The position numbers and the translations under genes are program-made. Below, in pieces: positions 9,801 to 19,764 of a DNA stretch of 34,763 nt (within the stretch, counting starts at the first letter, position 1; each line of letters begins with the position of its first letter). The notes beneath the pieces were generated by a model that saw nothing but the letters and a program-made list of their open reading frames with translations, did no database searches and had not been told where the DNA came from. Source of the DNA: Streptomyces griseoincarnatus. Its GTDB lineage: Bacteria > Actinomycetota > Actinomycetes > Streptomycetales > Streptomycetaceae. The stretch is taken from contig BMTH01000031.1 of assembly GCA_014649575.1 (NCBI GenBank), positions 1 through 34,763 on the forward strand. Reading direction: 5' to 3'.

Positions 9801-11809
9801 AAACGCTCGCGGGCGTCGTCGCCGAGGTGGTCCACCCCGCCGCCGGGCGCCTGCGGCATGCGCAGCCCGAAGTCGTAGATGTAGGCGACGCTGCGGTCGT
9901 CGCACCGCAGTTCGTACGGCCGCTCGTCGACGACCTCGACGCCGAGGCGCTGCAGCACCGGCAGCACCGCGGACAGGGAGACGGCCTCGCCGGTGCGGTA
10001 GATCTTGAAGCGGCGCTCGTCGGGCGCCGCGCCCACCGGCTCGTACAGGCTGAGCGCGAAGTCGCGCTGCTCGCCCAGCTCCTCCAGGCGCACCAGGTCG
10101 GCCACGGCCCCGCGCGGGGTGTGGTCGGCCTTGTAGCCCTCGGGGAAGGCGCCCGCGTAGCGGCGCAGCAGCTCGGCGGCGCGCTCCTCGCCCAACTCCG
10201 TGGTCAGGGCCTCGGAGAAGCCGTCGGACCAGTTGCGGGCCGCCTCGGCCAGCCGCGTCTCGAGGCGTTCCTTGTCGCTGTCGGACAGGTGGCTCAGTTC
10301 GGTGCCCTGCGGGACGCGGACGACGAAGTGCAGCCGGGACAGGACCGACTCGGTGTTCCAGGCGGTGAAGTCGACGCTGACGCCGCCGAGCTCCTCCTTG
10401 AGGATGTCGATGATCCGCAGCCGCACCGCGGTGGTGTAGCGGTCGCGCGGCAGGTAGACGAGGGCGGAGTAGTAGCGCCCGTACTCGTCCTGGCGCAGGT
10501 ACAGCCGCAGCCGGCGGCGCTCCTGGAGGTAGAGCACCGAGGTGGCGATGGACTGCAGCTCCTCGACCGGGGTCTGGAACAGCTCGTCGCGCGGGTAGGT
10601 CTCCAGGATCTGGAGCAGGTCGCGCCCGTCGTGGCTGTGCGGGGAGAAGCCGGCCCGCTCCAAGACGTCCTCGACCTTGCGGCGGATCACGGGCACCCGG
10701 CGCACGGACTCGGTGTACGCGGCGGAGGAGAACAGTCCGAGGAAGCGGCGCTCGCCGATGACGTTGCCGTCGGCGTCGAACTTCTTCACGCCGATGTAGT
10801 CCAGGTACGACGGCCGGTGCACGGTGGCGCGGCTGTTGGCCTTGGTGAGGACGAGCAGCTTGTGCTCGCGGGCCTTGGCGCGGGCGTCGGCGGGCAGCCG
10901 CTCGAAGGACGGGCTGACCGGGTGGTCCTCGTCGGCCGCGTGGTGCGGGTCGGAACGCAGGATGCCGAGGCCGGTGCCGGGCACGGCGGCCAGCGAGTCG
11001 TCGGCGCGCAGCTCGTACTCGCGGTAGCCGAGGAAGGTGAAGTGGTCGTCGGCGAGCCAGTGGAGCAGCTCGCGGGCCTCCTCGACCTGCAGCGGGGGCA
11101 GGTCGGTGGGGACGGGCTCGTCGGGCAGCGCGTCGGCCAGCGAGGTGGCGGCCTGGCGCATCTTGCCCCAGTCCTCGACGGCCTCGCGGACGTCGGAGAG
11201 GATCCGCAGCAGGTCGGCGGTGATCTGCTTGAGGTCGCCGCGGTCGGTCTCGCGGTCGATCTCCACGTGGATCCAGGACTCGACGTGCGCGTCGTGCGGC
11301 AGATCGCGGACGTCCTGCGGGAGATCGCCGCTCACCGGGTCGGAGAGGACCTCGATCAGCTTGCCGGTGACGTCCCGGCGGACCACGAACTGCGGGTGGA
11401 TCACCACGTGGATGCCGCGGCCCTGGCGGGTCAGCTCGTTGGTGACGGAGTCGACGAGGAAGGGCATGTCGTCGGTGACGACCTCGACGACGGAGTGGCT
11501 GCAGGTCCAGCCGTTCTCCTCGACGGTCGGGGTGTGCACCCGGACGTTCGCCGTGCCCTGCGGGCGGTTCTCGGCGAGCCGCCGGTGCGAGACGGCGGCC
11601 CCGAAGATGTCGACCGGGTCGCGGTCGGTGAGGTCTTCCGGGGCGGTGTGCAGGTAGTAGCGCTGGAGGAACGCGAGGACGGCATCCCGGTCGGGTGTGT
11701 CCCCCTCCGCGGTCCCAGTCGGCAGTTTCCCCCCGGCCGGGCTGTTCTCAGCTACCCGGGCGGCCCGATCGAGCAGCTCGGCCTTGGCTTCGTCCAGCTT
11801 GGTCTGCAT
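6857..11809 (-). CDS. gdh: NAD-specific glutamate dehydrogenase, large (about 180 kDa) class
   Basis: A 1650-residue cytosolic enzyme that oxidatively deaminates L-glutamate to 2-oxoglutarate with NAD+, linking amino acid catabolism to the TCA cycle. The length matches the GDH180 class first described in Streptomyces. The N-terminal ~700 residues are the regulatory ACT-like region. The catalytic core has 'GGLRWSDRREDFRTE', 'VPVGAKGGFV' with the substrate lysine region, and 'VAADKGTATFSDIAN'; the dinucleotide fold includes 'GIGDMSGDVFGNGML'. Start: MQTKLDEAKAEL at ATG 11809, preceded by AGGAG and AGAGG in the 20 bases upstream; the frame stays open further upstream, but without family similarity. 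A promoter-like site lies about 330 bases upstream, and an alternate reading frame overlaps the start codon. It is flanked by a terminator hairpin downstream. Confidence 0.95.
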   Translation of the reverse strand: MQTKLDEAKAELLDRAARVAENSPAGGKLPTGTAEGDTPDRDAVLAFLQRYYLHTAPEDLTDRDPVDIFGAAVSHRRLAENRPQGTANVRVHTPTVEENGWTCSHSVVEVVTDDMPFLVDSVTNELTRQGRGIHVVIHPQFVVRRDVTGKLIEVLSDPVSGDLPQDVRDLPHDAHVESWIHVEIDRETDRGDLKQITADLLRILSDVREAVEDWGKMRQAATSLADALPDEPVPTDLPPLQVEEARELLHWLADDHFTFLGYREYELRADDSLAAVPGTGLGILRSDPHHAADEDHPVSPSFERLPADARAKAREHKLLVLTKANSRATVHRPSYLDYIGVKKFDADGNVIGERRFLGLFSSAAYTESVRRVPVIRRKVEDVLERAGFSPHSHDGRDLLQILETYPRDELFQTPVEELQSIATSVLYLQERRRLRLYLRQDEYGRYYSALVYLPRDRYTTAVRLRIIDILKEELGGVSVDFTAWNTESVLSRLHFVVRVPQGTELSHLSDSDKERLETRLAEAARNWSDGFSEALTTELGEERAAELLRRYAGAFPEGYKADHTPRGAVADLVRLEELGEQRDFALSLYEPVGAAPDERRFKIYRTGEAVSLSAVLPVLQRLGVEVVDERPYELRCDDRSVAYIYDFGLRMPQAPGGGVDHLGDDARERFQDTFAATWTGKAENDGFNALVLSAGLTWRQAMVLRAYAKYLRQAGSTFSQDYMEDTLRNNVHTTRLLVSLFEARMSPDRQRAGYELVDALLEELDAALDQVASLDEDRILRSFLTVIKATLRTNFFQEARGGEPHDYVSMKFDPQAIPDLPAPRPAFEIWVYSPRVEGVHLRFGKVARGGLRWSDRREDFRTEILGLVKAQMVKNTVIVPVGAKGGFVAKQLPDPAVDRDAWMAEGIASYRTFISALLDITDNMVGGEVVPPADVVRHDEDDTYLVVAADKGTATFSDIANEVAESYNFWLGDAFASGGSAGYDHKGMGITARGAWESVKRHFRELGVDTQSEDFTVVGIGDMSGDVFGNGMLLSEHIRLVAAFDHRHIFIDPNPDAATGYAERRRLFELPRSSWADYNAELISAGGGVFPRTAKAIQLNGHIREALGIEGKIAKMTPADLMKAILTAPVDLLWNGGIGTYVKASTETDADVGDKSNDAIRVDGKDLRVSVVGEGGNLGMTQLGRIEFALHGGRINTDAIDNSAGVDTSDHEVNIKILLNGLVKEGDMTVKQRNKLLAEMTDEVGSLVLRNNYAQNTAIANALAQSKDMIHAQQRFLKHLVREGHLDRALEFLPTDRQIRERLASGQGLTGPETAVLLAYTKITVADELLHTSLPDDPYLKGLLHAYFPTALREQFGEHIDSHPLRREITTTVLVNDTVNTGGTTYLHRMREETGASLEEIVRAQTAARAIFRSSVVWDGVEALDTMVDAATQTRIRLHSRRLVERGTRWLLNNRPQPLQLEETVSFFAERVEEVWAQLPKLLRGEDQDWYRKIYDELTGAGVPDELATRVAGFSSAFPTLDIVSVADRMGKEPLDVAEVYYDLADRLRITQLMDRIIELPRADRWQSMARAAIREDLYAAHAAVTADVLAEGDGTSTPEQRFALWEQKNAALLGRARTTLEEIHSSDAFDLANLSVAMRTMRTLLRSHS

Positions 11810-12131
11810 GGTCCTCTGGCTCCTGTCGCGCGCCGTTGCGTGACGTAGAAGGAAGTACGGTCTCCGACCCTGAGGTGCGGCGGTACGACACGGGGTGTCC
11901 GGTCTGTGCCGACGGTATGCCGCAGGGTGAGAGGAGCGGGGGCTTCTCGGCGGAATTGAGTGCGTCCGACGGGTGTGACGTGGCTCTCCGTGACGTCGGC
12001 CCCCCTGTGGTGCGCCGCGTCCCGTGCCGCCCGCGAGGATCAGCGGTCGCCACCCGGTCACGGATGTCCTCCGTGCTCGCCGGGCGCACAACGGGGACGC
12101 CACGGTCCCCGCGAGCTATCGCGCTGATCAC
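11748..12131 (-). CDS. Candidate upstream ORF overlapping the glutamate dehydrogenase start (hypothetical)
   Basis: A 127-codon open frame starts at GTG 12131, exactly 7 bases after a TAGCCT -10-like hexamer, the spacing of leaderless Streptomyces genes. It begins VISAIARGDRGVPVVRPAST and ends 62 bases inside the dehydrogenase gene in another frame. I recognise no domain. Third-position G/C is only about 78 % over the first 36 codons by hand count, below the neighbouring genes, and the second half reads like non-coding sequence. It may be a short regulatory frame, a chance frame in a 5' leader, or nothing. Low confidence. Confidence 0.2.
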   Translation of the reverse strand: MISAIARGDRGVPVVRPASTEDIRDRVATADPRGRHGTRRTTGGPTSRRATSHPSDALNSAEKPPLLSPCGIPSAQTGHPVSYRRTSGSETVLPSTSRNGARQEPEDHADQAGRSQGRAARSGRPGS

Positions 12132-12138
12132 GCTGCCT

Positions 12139-12168
12139 AGGCTATCGCTCTCCGGAGGGGCCCCGTCA
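12139..12168 (-). promoter_or_regulatory. Candidate housekeeping-type promoter for glutamate dehydrogenase
   Basis: On the minus strand TGACGG (12168-12163), an 18-base spacer and TAGCCT (12144-12139) fit a vegetative -35/-10 pair. Transcription would start near 12131, giving a leader of about 320 bases before the dehydrogenase start. The 427 bases between the dehydrogenase and the HAD gene hold nothing else I can support beyond the candidate uORF. Confidence 0.45.
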
Positions 12169-12236
12169 TGAGCCGTATGTGTACAAAACCGGGGGGCGAA
12201 CTTTGACGTTTCGCACAGTGCGCCGGGCTCCTCACG

Positions 12237-12911
12237 TCAGCCGGAGACCGCCAGGCGTTCCGCCTCCGCCACGGCCTCGCTCAGGCTGTCGACCACCGGA
12301 ACCCCGACCGCCTCCAGGCCGGCCCGGCCGTGCGAGCCGCCGGTCCACAGCACGGCGTGCGCGCCCACGTGGAGCGCGGCCAGCGCGTCGTCGGCCGCGT
12401 CGCCGATGACCACCGTGCGCCGCGGGTCCACCGTGCCGCGCAGCGCGTCCAGGTGGCGCACCATGTGCTCCGCCTTGCTGCCGCCGGAGGGTCCTGTGCG
12501 GCCGTCGACGCGTATGAAGTGGGAGGAGATCCCGAAGTCCTCCACCAGCGGGACCAGCTCCTCGTGCCCGTACATGCTGAGGATCGACTGGCTGCGGCCC
12601 GCCGCCACCCACCCCGTGAGCAGGTCCTCCACGCCGTCGGCGAGGCCGCAGCGCACCCGGTGCTCGGTGTAGTGGCGGTGGAAGACGGCGTCCATGACCT
12701 CCCACTCGGCCTGGCTGGGCAGCCGGCCCATCAGCCGCTCGTAGAAGCGCGGCACCGGCACGCAGTACAGCTCCCGGTACCGCTCCAGCGTGATGGGCGC
12801 GAGTCCCAGCTCGGCGAAGGCCGCGTTCGTCGCCCCGATGACCGCGTCGACGTCGTGGAAGAGCGTGCCGTTCCAGTCCCAGACGATGTGCGCGTCCGTG
12901 TGCGTCCCCAT
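12237..12911 (-). CDS. HAD-superfamily hydrolase, phosphoglycolate-phosphatase-like
   Basis: A 224-residue HAD phosphatase-like protein. Motif I is DWNGT at residues 12-16 with nucleophile Asp12; the residue two positions later, normally the acid/base Asp, is Asn14. Motif II is Ser109 in QSILS, motif III Lys146 in GGSKAEH, and motif IV GDAADD at 170-175. A helical cap domain lies between motifs I and II (about 20-90), as in subfamily I enzymes such as Gph. The 'WDWNGTL' variant occurs in other actinobacterial HAD proteins as I recall, so it need not mean loss of activity, but the true substrate is unknown. It starts 21 bases after the stop of the small conserved gene at 12933-13439, so the two are probably co-transcribed. 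The ribosome-binding site is weak. Confidence 0.85.
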   Translation of the reverse strand: MGTHTDAHIVWDWNGTLFHDVDAVIGATNAAFAELGLAPITLERYRELYCVPVPRFYERLMGRLPSQAEWEVMDAVFHRHYTEHRVRCGLADGVEDLLTGWVAAGRSQSILSMYGHEELVPLVEDFGISSHFIRVDGRTGPSGGSKAEHMVRHLDALRGTVDPRRTVVIGDAADDALAALHVGAHAVLWTGGSHGRAGLEAVGVPVVDSLSEAVAEAERLAVSG

Positions 12912-12932
12912 GTGGAAAACCTACCCGGGCCG

Positions 12933-13439
12933 TCAGGCGACGAGCTGCGGGACCTCCTGCGTCGCGAACCACAGCAGCTCGTGGTCCTCCGCGCCGTCCA
13001 CGACGGACCGCGCGTCGTCGTCGCCCTCGTCCGCCGCGTCCAGCGCCCGCGCGGCGGCCGCCACGTCCTCCTCGGCGTCCTCCGCGTCCACGTGCACGGC
13101 GGCCGCCTTCGCCAGGCGTACGGGCCCGGCGAGGCGCACCTCGCCCAGCGCGTCCCGCTCCGGGCCCCGGCCGGGGTCGGCGGAGGCGGCGCCGTCGGCC
13201 ACGTCCACGGCGACCACCACCCGGCGGCGCGGCGCGGCGGGGTCGGCGGCGAGGAGACGCAGGGAGGCCAGCGCGGCGCGGCCGAGCGCGGCGTACTCCA
13301 GCTCCTCGATGTCGTCGGAGAGGTACCACTCGCGCAGCGCGGGCGTCACGGCGTACGCGGTGAACGGCCCTTCGCCCAGCTGCCCCGTCCTGTGCGCCTC
13401 GGCGAGCCCGGGGAGGGTGAGGGGGACGTAGACGCGCAT
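12933..13439 (-). CDS. Conserved actinobacterial protein of unknown function (DUF6912-like)
   Basis: A 168-residue soluble protein beginning MRVYVPLTLPGLAEA. This opening, together with 'AYAVTPALREWYLSDDIEELEYAALGRAA' and 'RVVVAVDV', matches my memory of a small conserved actinobacterial family (DUF6912); the number is from memory and unchecked. There are no membrane segments, signal peptide or catalytic motif I recognise. The C-terminal half is strongly acidic and alanine-rich and ends with 'HELLWFATQEVPQLVA'. A possible -10 (TATTCT, minus strand, 13490-13485) would give a 5' leader of about 40 bases. It is the first gene of a probable two-gene unit with the HAD hydrolase. Function unknown. 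Confidence 0.75.
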   Translation of the reverse strand: MRVYVPLTLPGLAEAHRTGQLGEGPFTAYAVTPALREWYLSDDIEELEYAALGRAALASLRLLAADPAAPRRRVVVAVDVADGAASADPGRGPERDALGEVRLAGPVRLAKAAAVHVDAEDAEEDVAAAARALDAADEGDDDARSVVDGAEDHELLWFATQEVPQLVA

Positions 13440-13751
13440 GGTCGGCCGCTTTCGTCAGCTCGGTCACTTCTTCGGCAAGGTCTCAGAATACGTCGCGCCC
13501 GTCCCCCTTCGAGCCCTCGCCGCCCCCTCCGGGACCGTCACCCCGGGTCCACGGATTCACCCGCCCCACCCGCGTGAACAAGGGCTCGTCCGGCGGCGGA
13601 CCACCCGGATAAGTGAACTTCCCACCGCACTCCCCGCACCCCCGCCCCTCCTTGCCCCGCCCCCACACGTCCCCGTACAAGATCCCCGTCACGAAGTTAC
13701 TGCCCGGTACCCGGCTCCCCCCGCCGGCCCGGCCTTCAGAACGGGGCCCTC
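13440..13751. other. Divergent intergenic region without a supported gene
   Basis: These 312 bases separate the divergent DUF6912-like and Rv3235-family genes. The right part is a long pyrimidine-rich (C-rich) stretch on the plus strand. A TATTCT element at 13490-13485 on the minus strand is a possible -10. One open frame (13692-13483, minus) has two cysteine-glycine motifs but no ribosome-binding site or recognisable similarity. I see no RNA gene. Confidence 0.5.
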
Positions 13752-14711
13752 GTGCACAAGGTCATGAGCAGAACACCACGCCGCTCCCCCGCAGCGGTCC
13801 CCCCACGCGTCCCCACGACGAGCACCTCCGTGTCCCCTTCCCCCGACGCGGGCCGCCCCAGGAACACGCCGCGACGCCGCACCCGCCCGACGGACAACCG
13901 TCCGGCGGGCCGAGCACCGACGCGCGGCGGCCGCGCGGGCTCAGAGCCCGGGGCACCGTCCGCCGCGCCGCCTGAGCACCTGAGCGCGGTGTCCGCAGAC
14001 GCGGGATCCCGCCCAGTGGGCCGCGCGGCCCCCGGCCCGGGAACGGCACCGGCGGCGCCGCCTCCGCACACCCCGGCCGGCGCCGGGCGAAGGACGGACG
14101 GCTCGGCGTCGGGCAGCCGGGGCGGCTCTTCGAGCACGCCGCCCGAGCGCCTGAACGGGGCGGCCGCGGGCACGGCCATGGGCGCACCCGGCCGGAGGGC
14201 CGATGGCACGGCGGTCGCCAACGGAACCCGAGTGCCGTCGGGCAGGAGGCTCCGGAGCCCGGGCACAGCACCCGTCGGCGCGCCCGCCGACCACGGCCGG
14301 CCGGCGGGCGGAACGCCGCCCGGGGCCCCGCGTACGGCACCGGACGGCACCGCGTCCGCCCGGCCGGGCGGGATGCCCCGGGGCGTCCCGCAGCCTCGGC
14401 CCACCGACCGCTTCGCGGAACTGCTCGTCGCCGTGCTCAGCGGGCAGCGCCCCGTGCACGCGATGTTGCGGCACAGTGCCGGACAGGCCTACGACGAGCT
14501 GATCCGGCTCGCCGAGCGCGGGCCCCTGCGGACACGTGGGGCGCGGCCCGTCGTGCGGGACATCGGCTGGTTCGTGCCGCGGGAGGGCGCCATCGAGGCG
14601 TTCGCGCGGATCGGCGCCGGGGACAGGCTCCGCGCCATGGCGTTCCGGCTGGAGCGGGGCCGGGACCTCCGCTGGCGCTGCACCGCCGTCGAGCTGGGCG
14701 GCCCCCGCTGA
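13752..14711 (+). CDS. Rv3235-family protein with long disordered N-terminus
   Basis: Up to 319 residues. Only the last ~105 (from RFAELLVAVLSGQRPVHAML) look folded; they match the Rv3235 family, which lies near secA in many actinobacteria and has no settled function. The conserved core includes 'GQAYDELIRLAERGP', 'VRDIGWFVPREGAIEAFARI' and 'RAMAFRLER'. The first ~210 residues are Pro/Arg/Gly/Ala-rich low-complexity sequence, longer than I expect for the family. The start is uncertain: GTG 13752 and ATG 13764 both lack a good ribosome-binding site, and later starts inside the low-complexity part are possible. A polar DNA- or protein-binding adaptor role has been suggested by context only. It is convergent with secA across a perfect hairpin. 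Confidence 0.75.
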   Translation: MHKVMSRTPRRSPAAVPPRVPTTSTSVSPSPDAGRPRNTPRRRTRPTDNRPAGRAPTRGGRAGSEPGAPSAAPPEHLSAVSADAGSRPVGRAAPGPGTAPAAPPPHTPAGAGRRTDGSASGSRGGSSSTPPERLNGAAAGTAMGAPGRRADGTAVANGTRVPSGRRLRSPGTAPVGAPADHGRPAGGTPPGAPRTAPDGTASARPGGMPRGVPQPRPTDRFAELLVAVLSGQRPVHAMLRHSAGQAYDELIRLAERGPLRTRGARPVVRDIGWFVPREGAIEAFARIGAGDRLRAMAFRLERGRDLRWRCTAVELGGPR

Positions 14712-14723
14712 CGACCCCGCACA

Positions 14724-14765
14724 ACGGCCGGGGCCGGACACCCTCAGGTGCCCGGCCCCGGCCGT
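14724..14765. terminator. Perfect 14-bp-stem bidirectional terminator between the Rv3235-family gene and secA
   Basis: ACGGCCGGGGCCGG (14724-14737) pairs perfectly with CCGGCCCCGGCCGT (14752-14765) around a 14-base loop that can form a further CACC/GGTG stem. It sits 12 bases after one stop codon and 31 bases beyond the secA stop, so it can end both convergent transcripts. Confidence 0.85.
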
Positions 14766-14796
14766 CAGTGCCGACAGTTCCGTCGATGCGGCGACG

Positions 14797-17637
<2,841 letters not shown>

Positions 17638-17705
17638 GGGGGTTGGTCTCCTTGCCGGTCGGGCCTGGGACGGTCGGTTTCCGTTTCACTGACTGAGCAA
17701 CGGCC

Positions 17706-17711
17706 ATCGTA
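17706..17711 (-). promoter_or_regulatory. Possible -10 element for secA
   Basis: TACGAT on the minus strand lies about 70 bases upstream of the secA GTG, in the only relatively AT-containing spot of this gap. I see no convincing -35 element 16-19 bases further upstream, so this is tentative. Confidence 0.25.
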
Positions 17712-17915
17712 TGCGAGGACCCCGTCGCGCCGGGAGGCCTGCCGGGGCGGTGACCGTCCACCGCAGCCGAACCGTGGCACGGCTGCTACACGGACAACGT
17801 CCCGGGCGCCCGGATGGTGCCGCACGCGTAGGGCGAATCGCACGCAGGGTGATCATCGGTCCGCCCCCTGCCGGAGGGATGGCGTCCGCCGGGGCGACGT
17901 GCGCAGAATCGCCCG

Positions 17916-18485
17916 ATGGAACCCGTCACGCTCGCCACCGACCGTCTGCTGCTGCGCACCGTCGGCCCGCAGGACACCGACACCGTGTACCGGATCTGCC
18001 AGGACCCGGACATCCAGCGGTGGACCACGATCCCTTCGCCGTACCTCCCCGAGCACGCGCGTGGTTTCACGGAGCAGATCGCCCCGGACGGCTGGGCGAA
18101 CGGCACGATGTTCACCTTCGGCGTCTTCCTGCCCGCCGGGGAGCTGACGGGCATGCTCGGCATCACCCTGCGGTCGTTCGCGACGGGCGAGGTCGGCTTC
18201 TGGAGCGCGAAGGAGCACCGCGGCAACGGCTACATCACCGAGGCCACCGTGGCCGCGTGCCGCTGGGCCTTCACCCGGATGTCCATCGACCGCGTGGAGT
18301 GGCGCGCCGAGGTCGGCAACACGGCTTCCCGCGCGGTCGCCGAGCGGGCCGGCTTCACGATCGAGGGCGTGCTGCGCTCCTCGCTCGTCAACAAGGGGGT
18401 GCTGCGGGACGGCTGGGTGGGCTCCCTGCTCCCCTCCGACCTGGGCCTTCCGTCCACCACCCCGTACGTGCCCGCCCGCGGCTGA
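17916..18485 (+). CDS. GNAT-family N-acetyltransferase (RimJ/RimL-like)
   Basis: A 189-residue acetyl-CoA-dependent acetyltransferase of the RimJ/RimL subgroup. It opens with 'LATDRLLLRTVGPQD', and 'PDIQRWTT' follows near residue 35, as in that subgroup. The acetyl-CoA pyrophosphate loop is 'SAKEHRGNGYITEAT' (motif A, R/Q-x-x-G-x-G/A form), and motif B is 'VEWRAEVGNTASRAVAERAGFTIEGVLR'. Substrates may be protein N-termini, aminoglycosides or small amines; sequence does not decide. No ribosome-binding site precedes ATG 17916. A CAGAAT hexamer ends 6 bases before it, so the mRNA may be leaderless. It lies 58 bases ahead of the glycosylase gene, which has its own promoter. Confidence 0.85.
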   Translation: MEPVTLATDRLLLRTVGPQDTDTVYRICQDPDIQRWTTIPSPYLPEHARGFTEQIAPDGWANGTMFTFGVFLPAGELTGMLGITLRSFATGEVGFWSAKEHRGNGYITEATVAACRWAFTRMSIDRVEWRAEVGNTASRAVAERAGFTIEGVLRSSLVNKGVLRDGWVGSLLPSDLGLPSTTPYVPARG

Positions 18486-18512
18486 CGTCCGTGCCGTGCG
18501 GGGCGCCCGCCG

Positions 18513-18535
18513 TTGTCAGTGGGGCCCTCTAGGGT
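18513..18535 (+). promoter_or_regulatory. PafBC-type (RecA/LexA-independent) DNA-damage promoter
   Basis: TTGTCAGTG at 18513-18521, exactly eight bases, then TAGGGT at 18530-18535. This is a full match to the RecA-NDp motif TTGTCRGTG-N8-TANNNT, known from mycobacteria and recognised by the PafBC activator. Eight bases separate the -10 from the ATG at 18544, so the transcript is probably leaderless. The short 11-base distance between TTGTCA and TAGGGT rules out a normal -35/-10 spacing and is itself typical of this motif. Confidence 0.8.
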
Positions 18536-18543
18536 GCGGACCT

Positions 18544-19731
18544 ATGACGACCCTGCCGCGTCCGACCACGGAACTCTCGGCCGACGAGGCCCGCCGCATC
18601 GCCCTGCGGGCCCAGGGACTCCTCGGCGCCCCCGACCGCCGCGCCGGTGTGCGCGGCGTCCTGCGCCACCTCGGCGCGGTGCAGCTGGACACGATCTCCG
18701 TCCTCGCCCGCTCGCACGAGCTGATCCCCTACGCCCGTCTCGGCGCCGTGGGCCGCCGCACGGTGGAGGAGGCGTACTGGAAGCAGGGCGACCAACCTGC
18801 GCACACGTTCGAGTACTGGTCGCACGCCGCCTGCATCCTCCCCGTCGAGGAGTGGCCGCACTTCGCCTTCCGCCGCCGCGCCTACCGCGCCCGCCCGCAC
18901 TGGAACCACGAGCTGCCCGACGGCGTGTACGACCAGGTCGTCAAGCAACTGCGCACCGAAGGGCCGCTGACCGCCACGGAGTTGGGCGGCGCGAAGCGCA
19001 CCAGCGAGTGGTGGGACTGGTCCGGCACCAAGGTCGCCGTGGAGCGCGCCCTGATGTACGGCGAGGTGGTGTGCGTGGAGCGGCGCGGCTGGAAGCGGGT
19101 CTACGACCTGGCCGAGCGGGCCGTGCCGGCCGCGCTGCTGGCCGAGGAGCCCTCGGACGAGGAGTGCCTGCGCCGCCTGGTGGGGCTGGCCGGACGGGCG
19201 CTGGGCGTGGGCACCCGCGCGGACATCGCTGACTACCACCGGCTGAAGGGCGAGCAGGTCGACGCGGTGATCGCCGACTCGGGGCTGGTGCCCGTCACGG
19301 TCGAGGGCTGGTCCAAGCCGGCCTGGGCGGACCCGGAGGCCCTGGCCACGCCGCCGCGCGGGCGGCACCGCACGACGCTGCTGTCGCCGTTCGACTCCCT
19401 GATCTGGGAGCGGGCGCGCACGGAGCGGATGTTCGGCTTCACCCACCGCCTGGAGGCGTACGTCCCCAAACCCAAGCGTGTCCACGGCTACTTCGCGATG
19501 CCGGTGCTGGCGGGCGGGCGGCTGGTGGGCCGCGTGGACCCGGCGCGCGAGGGCCGCGCGCTGGTCGCCAAGCAGGTCACGCTGGACGGCCGTAAGGCGG
19601 TGCCGCAGGTGGCGCAGGCGCTGGTGGAGGCGGCGGGCTGGGTCGGCTGCACGGACGTCCGTGTGGAGCGGGTGGACGCGCCGGAGCTGCGTGAGCCGCT
19701 CACGGCGGAGCTGGCCCGGCTGCTCGCCTGA
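18544..19731 (+). CDS. Winged-helix DNA glycosylase, YcaQ/AlkX-like (HTH_42 family)
   Basis: A 395-residue member of the AlkZ/YcaQ family (winged-helix DNA-binding, HTH_42), whose characterised members excise alkylated bases and unhook interstrand crosslinks. The catalytic position reads Q47-L-D49 in 'LGAVQLDTISVLARSHELI', the Q-x-D form found in E. coli YcaQ rather than the Q-x-Q of AlkZ. Other family features are 'YWSHAACILP', 'ELGG', 'RVYDLAERAVP' and 'LLSPFDSLIWERARTERMFGF' in the C-terminal third. The length is usual for the family. ATG 18544 has no ribosome-binding site, but a PafBC-type promoter ends eight bases before it, which fits leaderless, damage-induced expression. The glycosylase role is inferred from family and promoter together. 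Confidence 0.88.
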   Translation: MTTLPRPTTELSADEARRIALRAQGLLGAPDRRAGVRGVLRHLGAVQLDTISVLARSHELIPYARLGAVGRRTVEEAYWKQGDQPAHTFEYWSHAACILPVEEWPHFAFRRRAYRARPHWNHELPDGVYDQVVKQLRTEGPLTATELGGAKRTSEWWDWSGTKVAVERALMYGEVVCVERRGWKRVYDLAERAVPAALLAEEPSDEECLRRLVGLAGRALGVGTRADIADYHRLKGEQVDAVIADSGLVPVTVEGWSKPAWADPEALATPPRGRHRTTLLSPFDSLIWERARTERMFGFTHRLEAYVPKPKRVHGYFAMPVLAGGRLVGRVDPAREGRALVAKQVTLDGRKAVPQVAQALVEAAGWVGCTDVRVERVDAPELREPLTAELARLLA

Positions 19732-19732
19732 G

Positions 19733-19764
19733 CCGGCGGATCGGCGGATCGGCGGGTCCGCCGG
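19733..19764. terminator. Convergent-gene hairpin with small internal direct repeat
   Basis: CCGGCGGA (19733-19740) pairs with TCCGCCGG (19757-19764) between the convergent stops of the glycosylase and response-regulator genes. The loop contains part of a CGGATCGG direct repeat (two copies from 19737). It probably terminates both transcripts. Confidence 0.6.

Noticed and set aside
8996..11848. A 950-codon open frame on the plus strand opposite glutamate dehydrogenase
   Set aside because: High-GC DNA leaves long open frames antisense to real genes. The protein is low-complexity, has no domain I recognise, and the minus-strand gene is certain.
13483..13692. Small minus-strand ORF (69 codons) with CGECGGKF, perhaps a zinc protein
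   Set aside because: Third positions are G/C-rich, but there is no ribosome-binding site or known family, and codons run to long GGG/GGC strings in a C-rich tract. Conservation would be needed to revive it.
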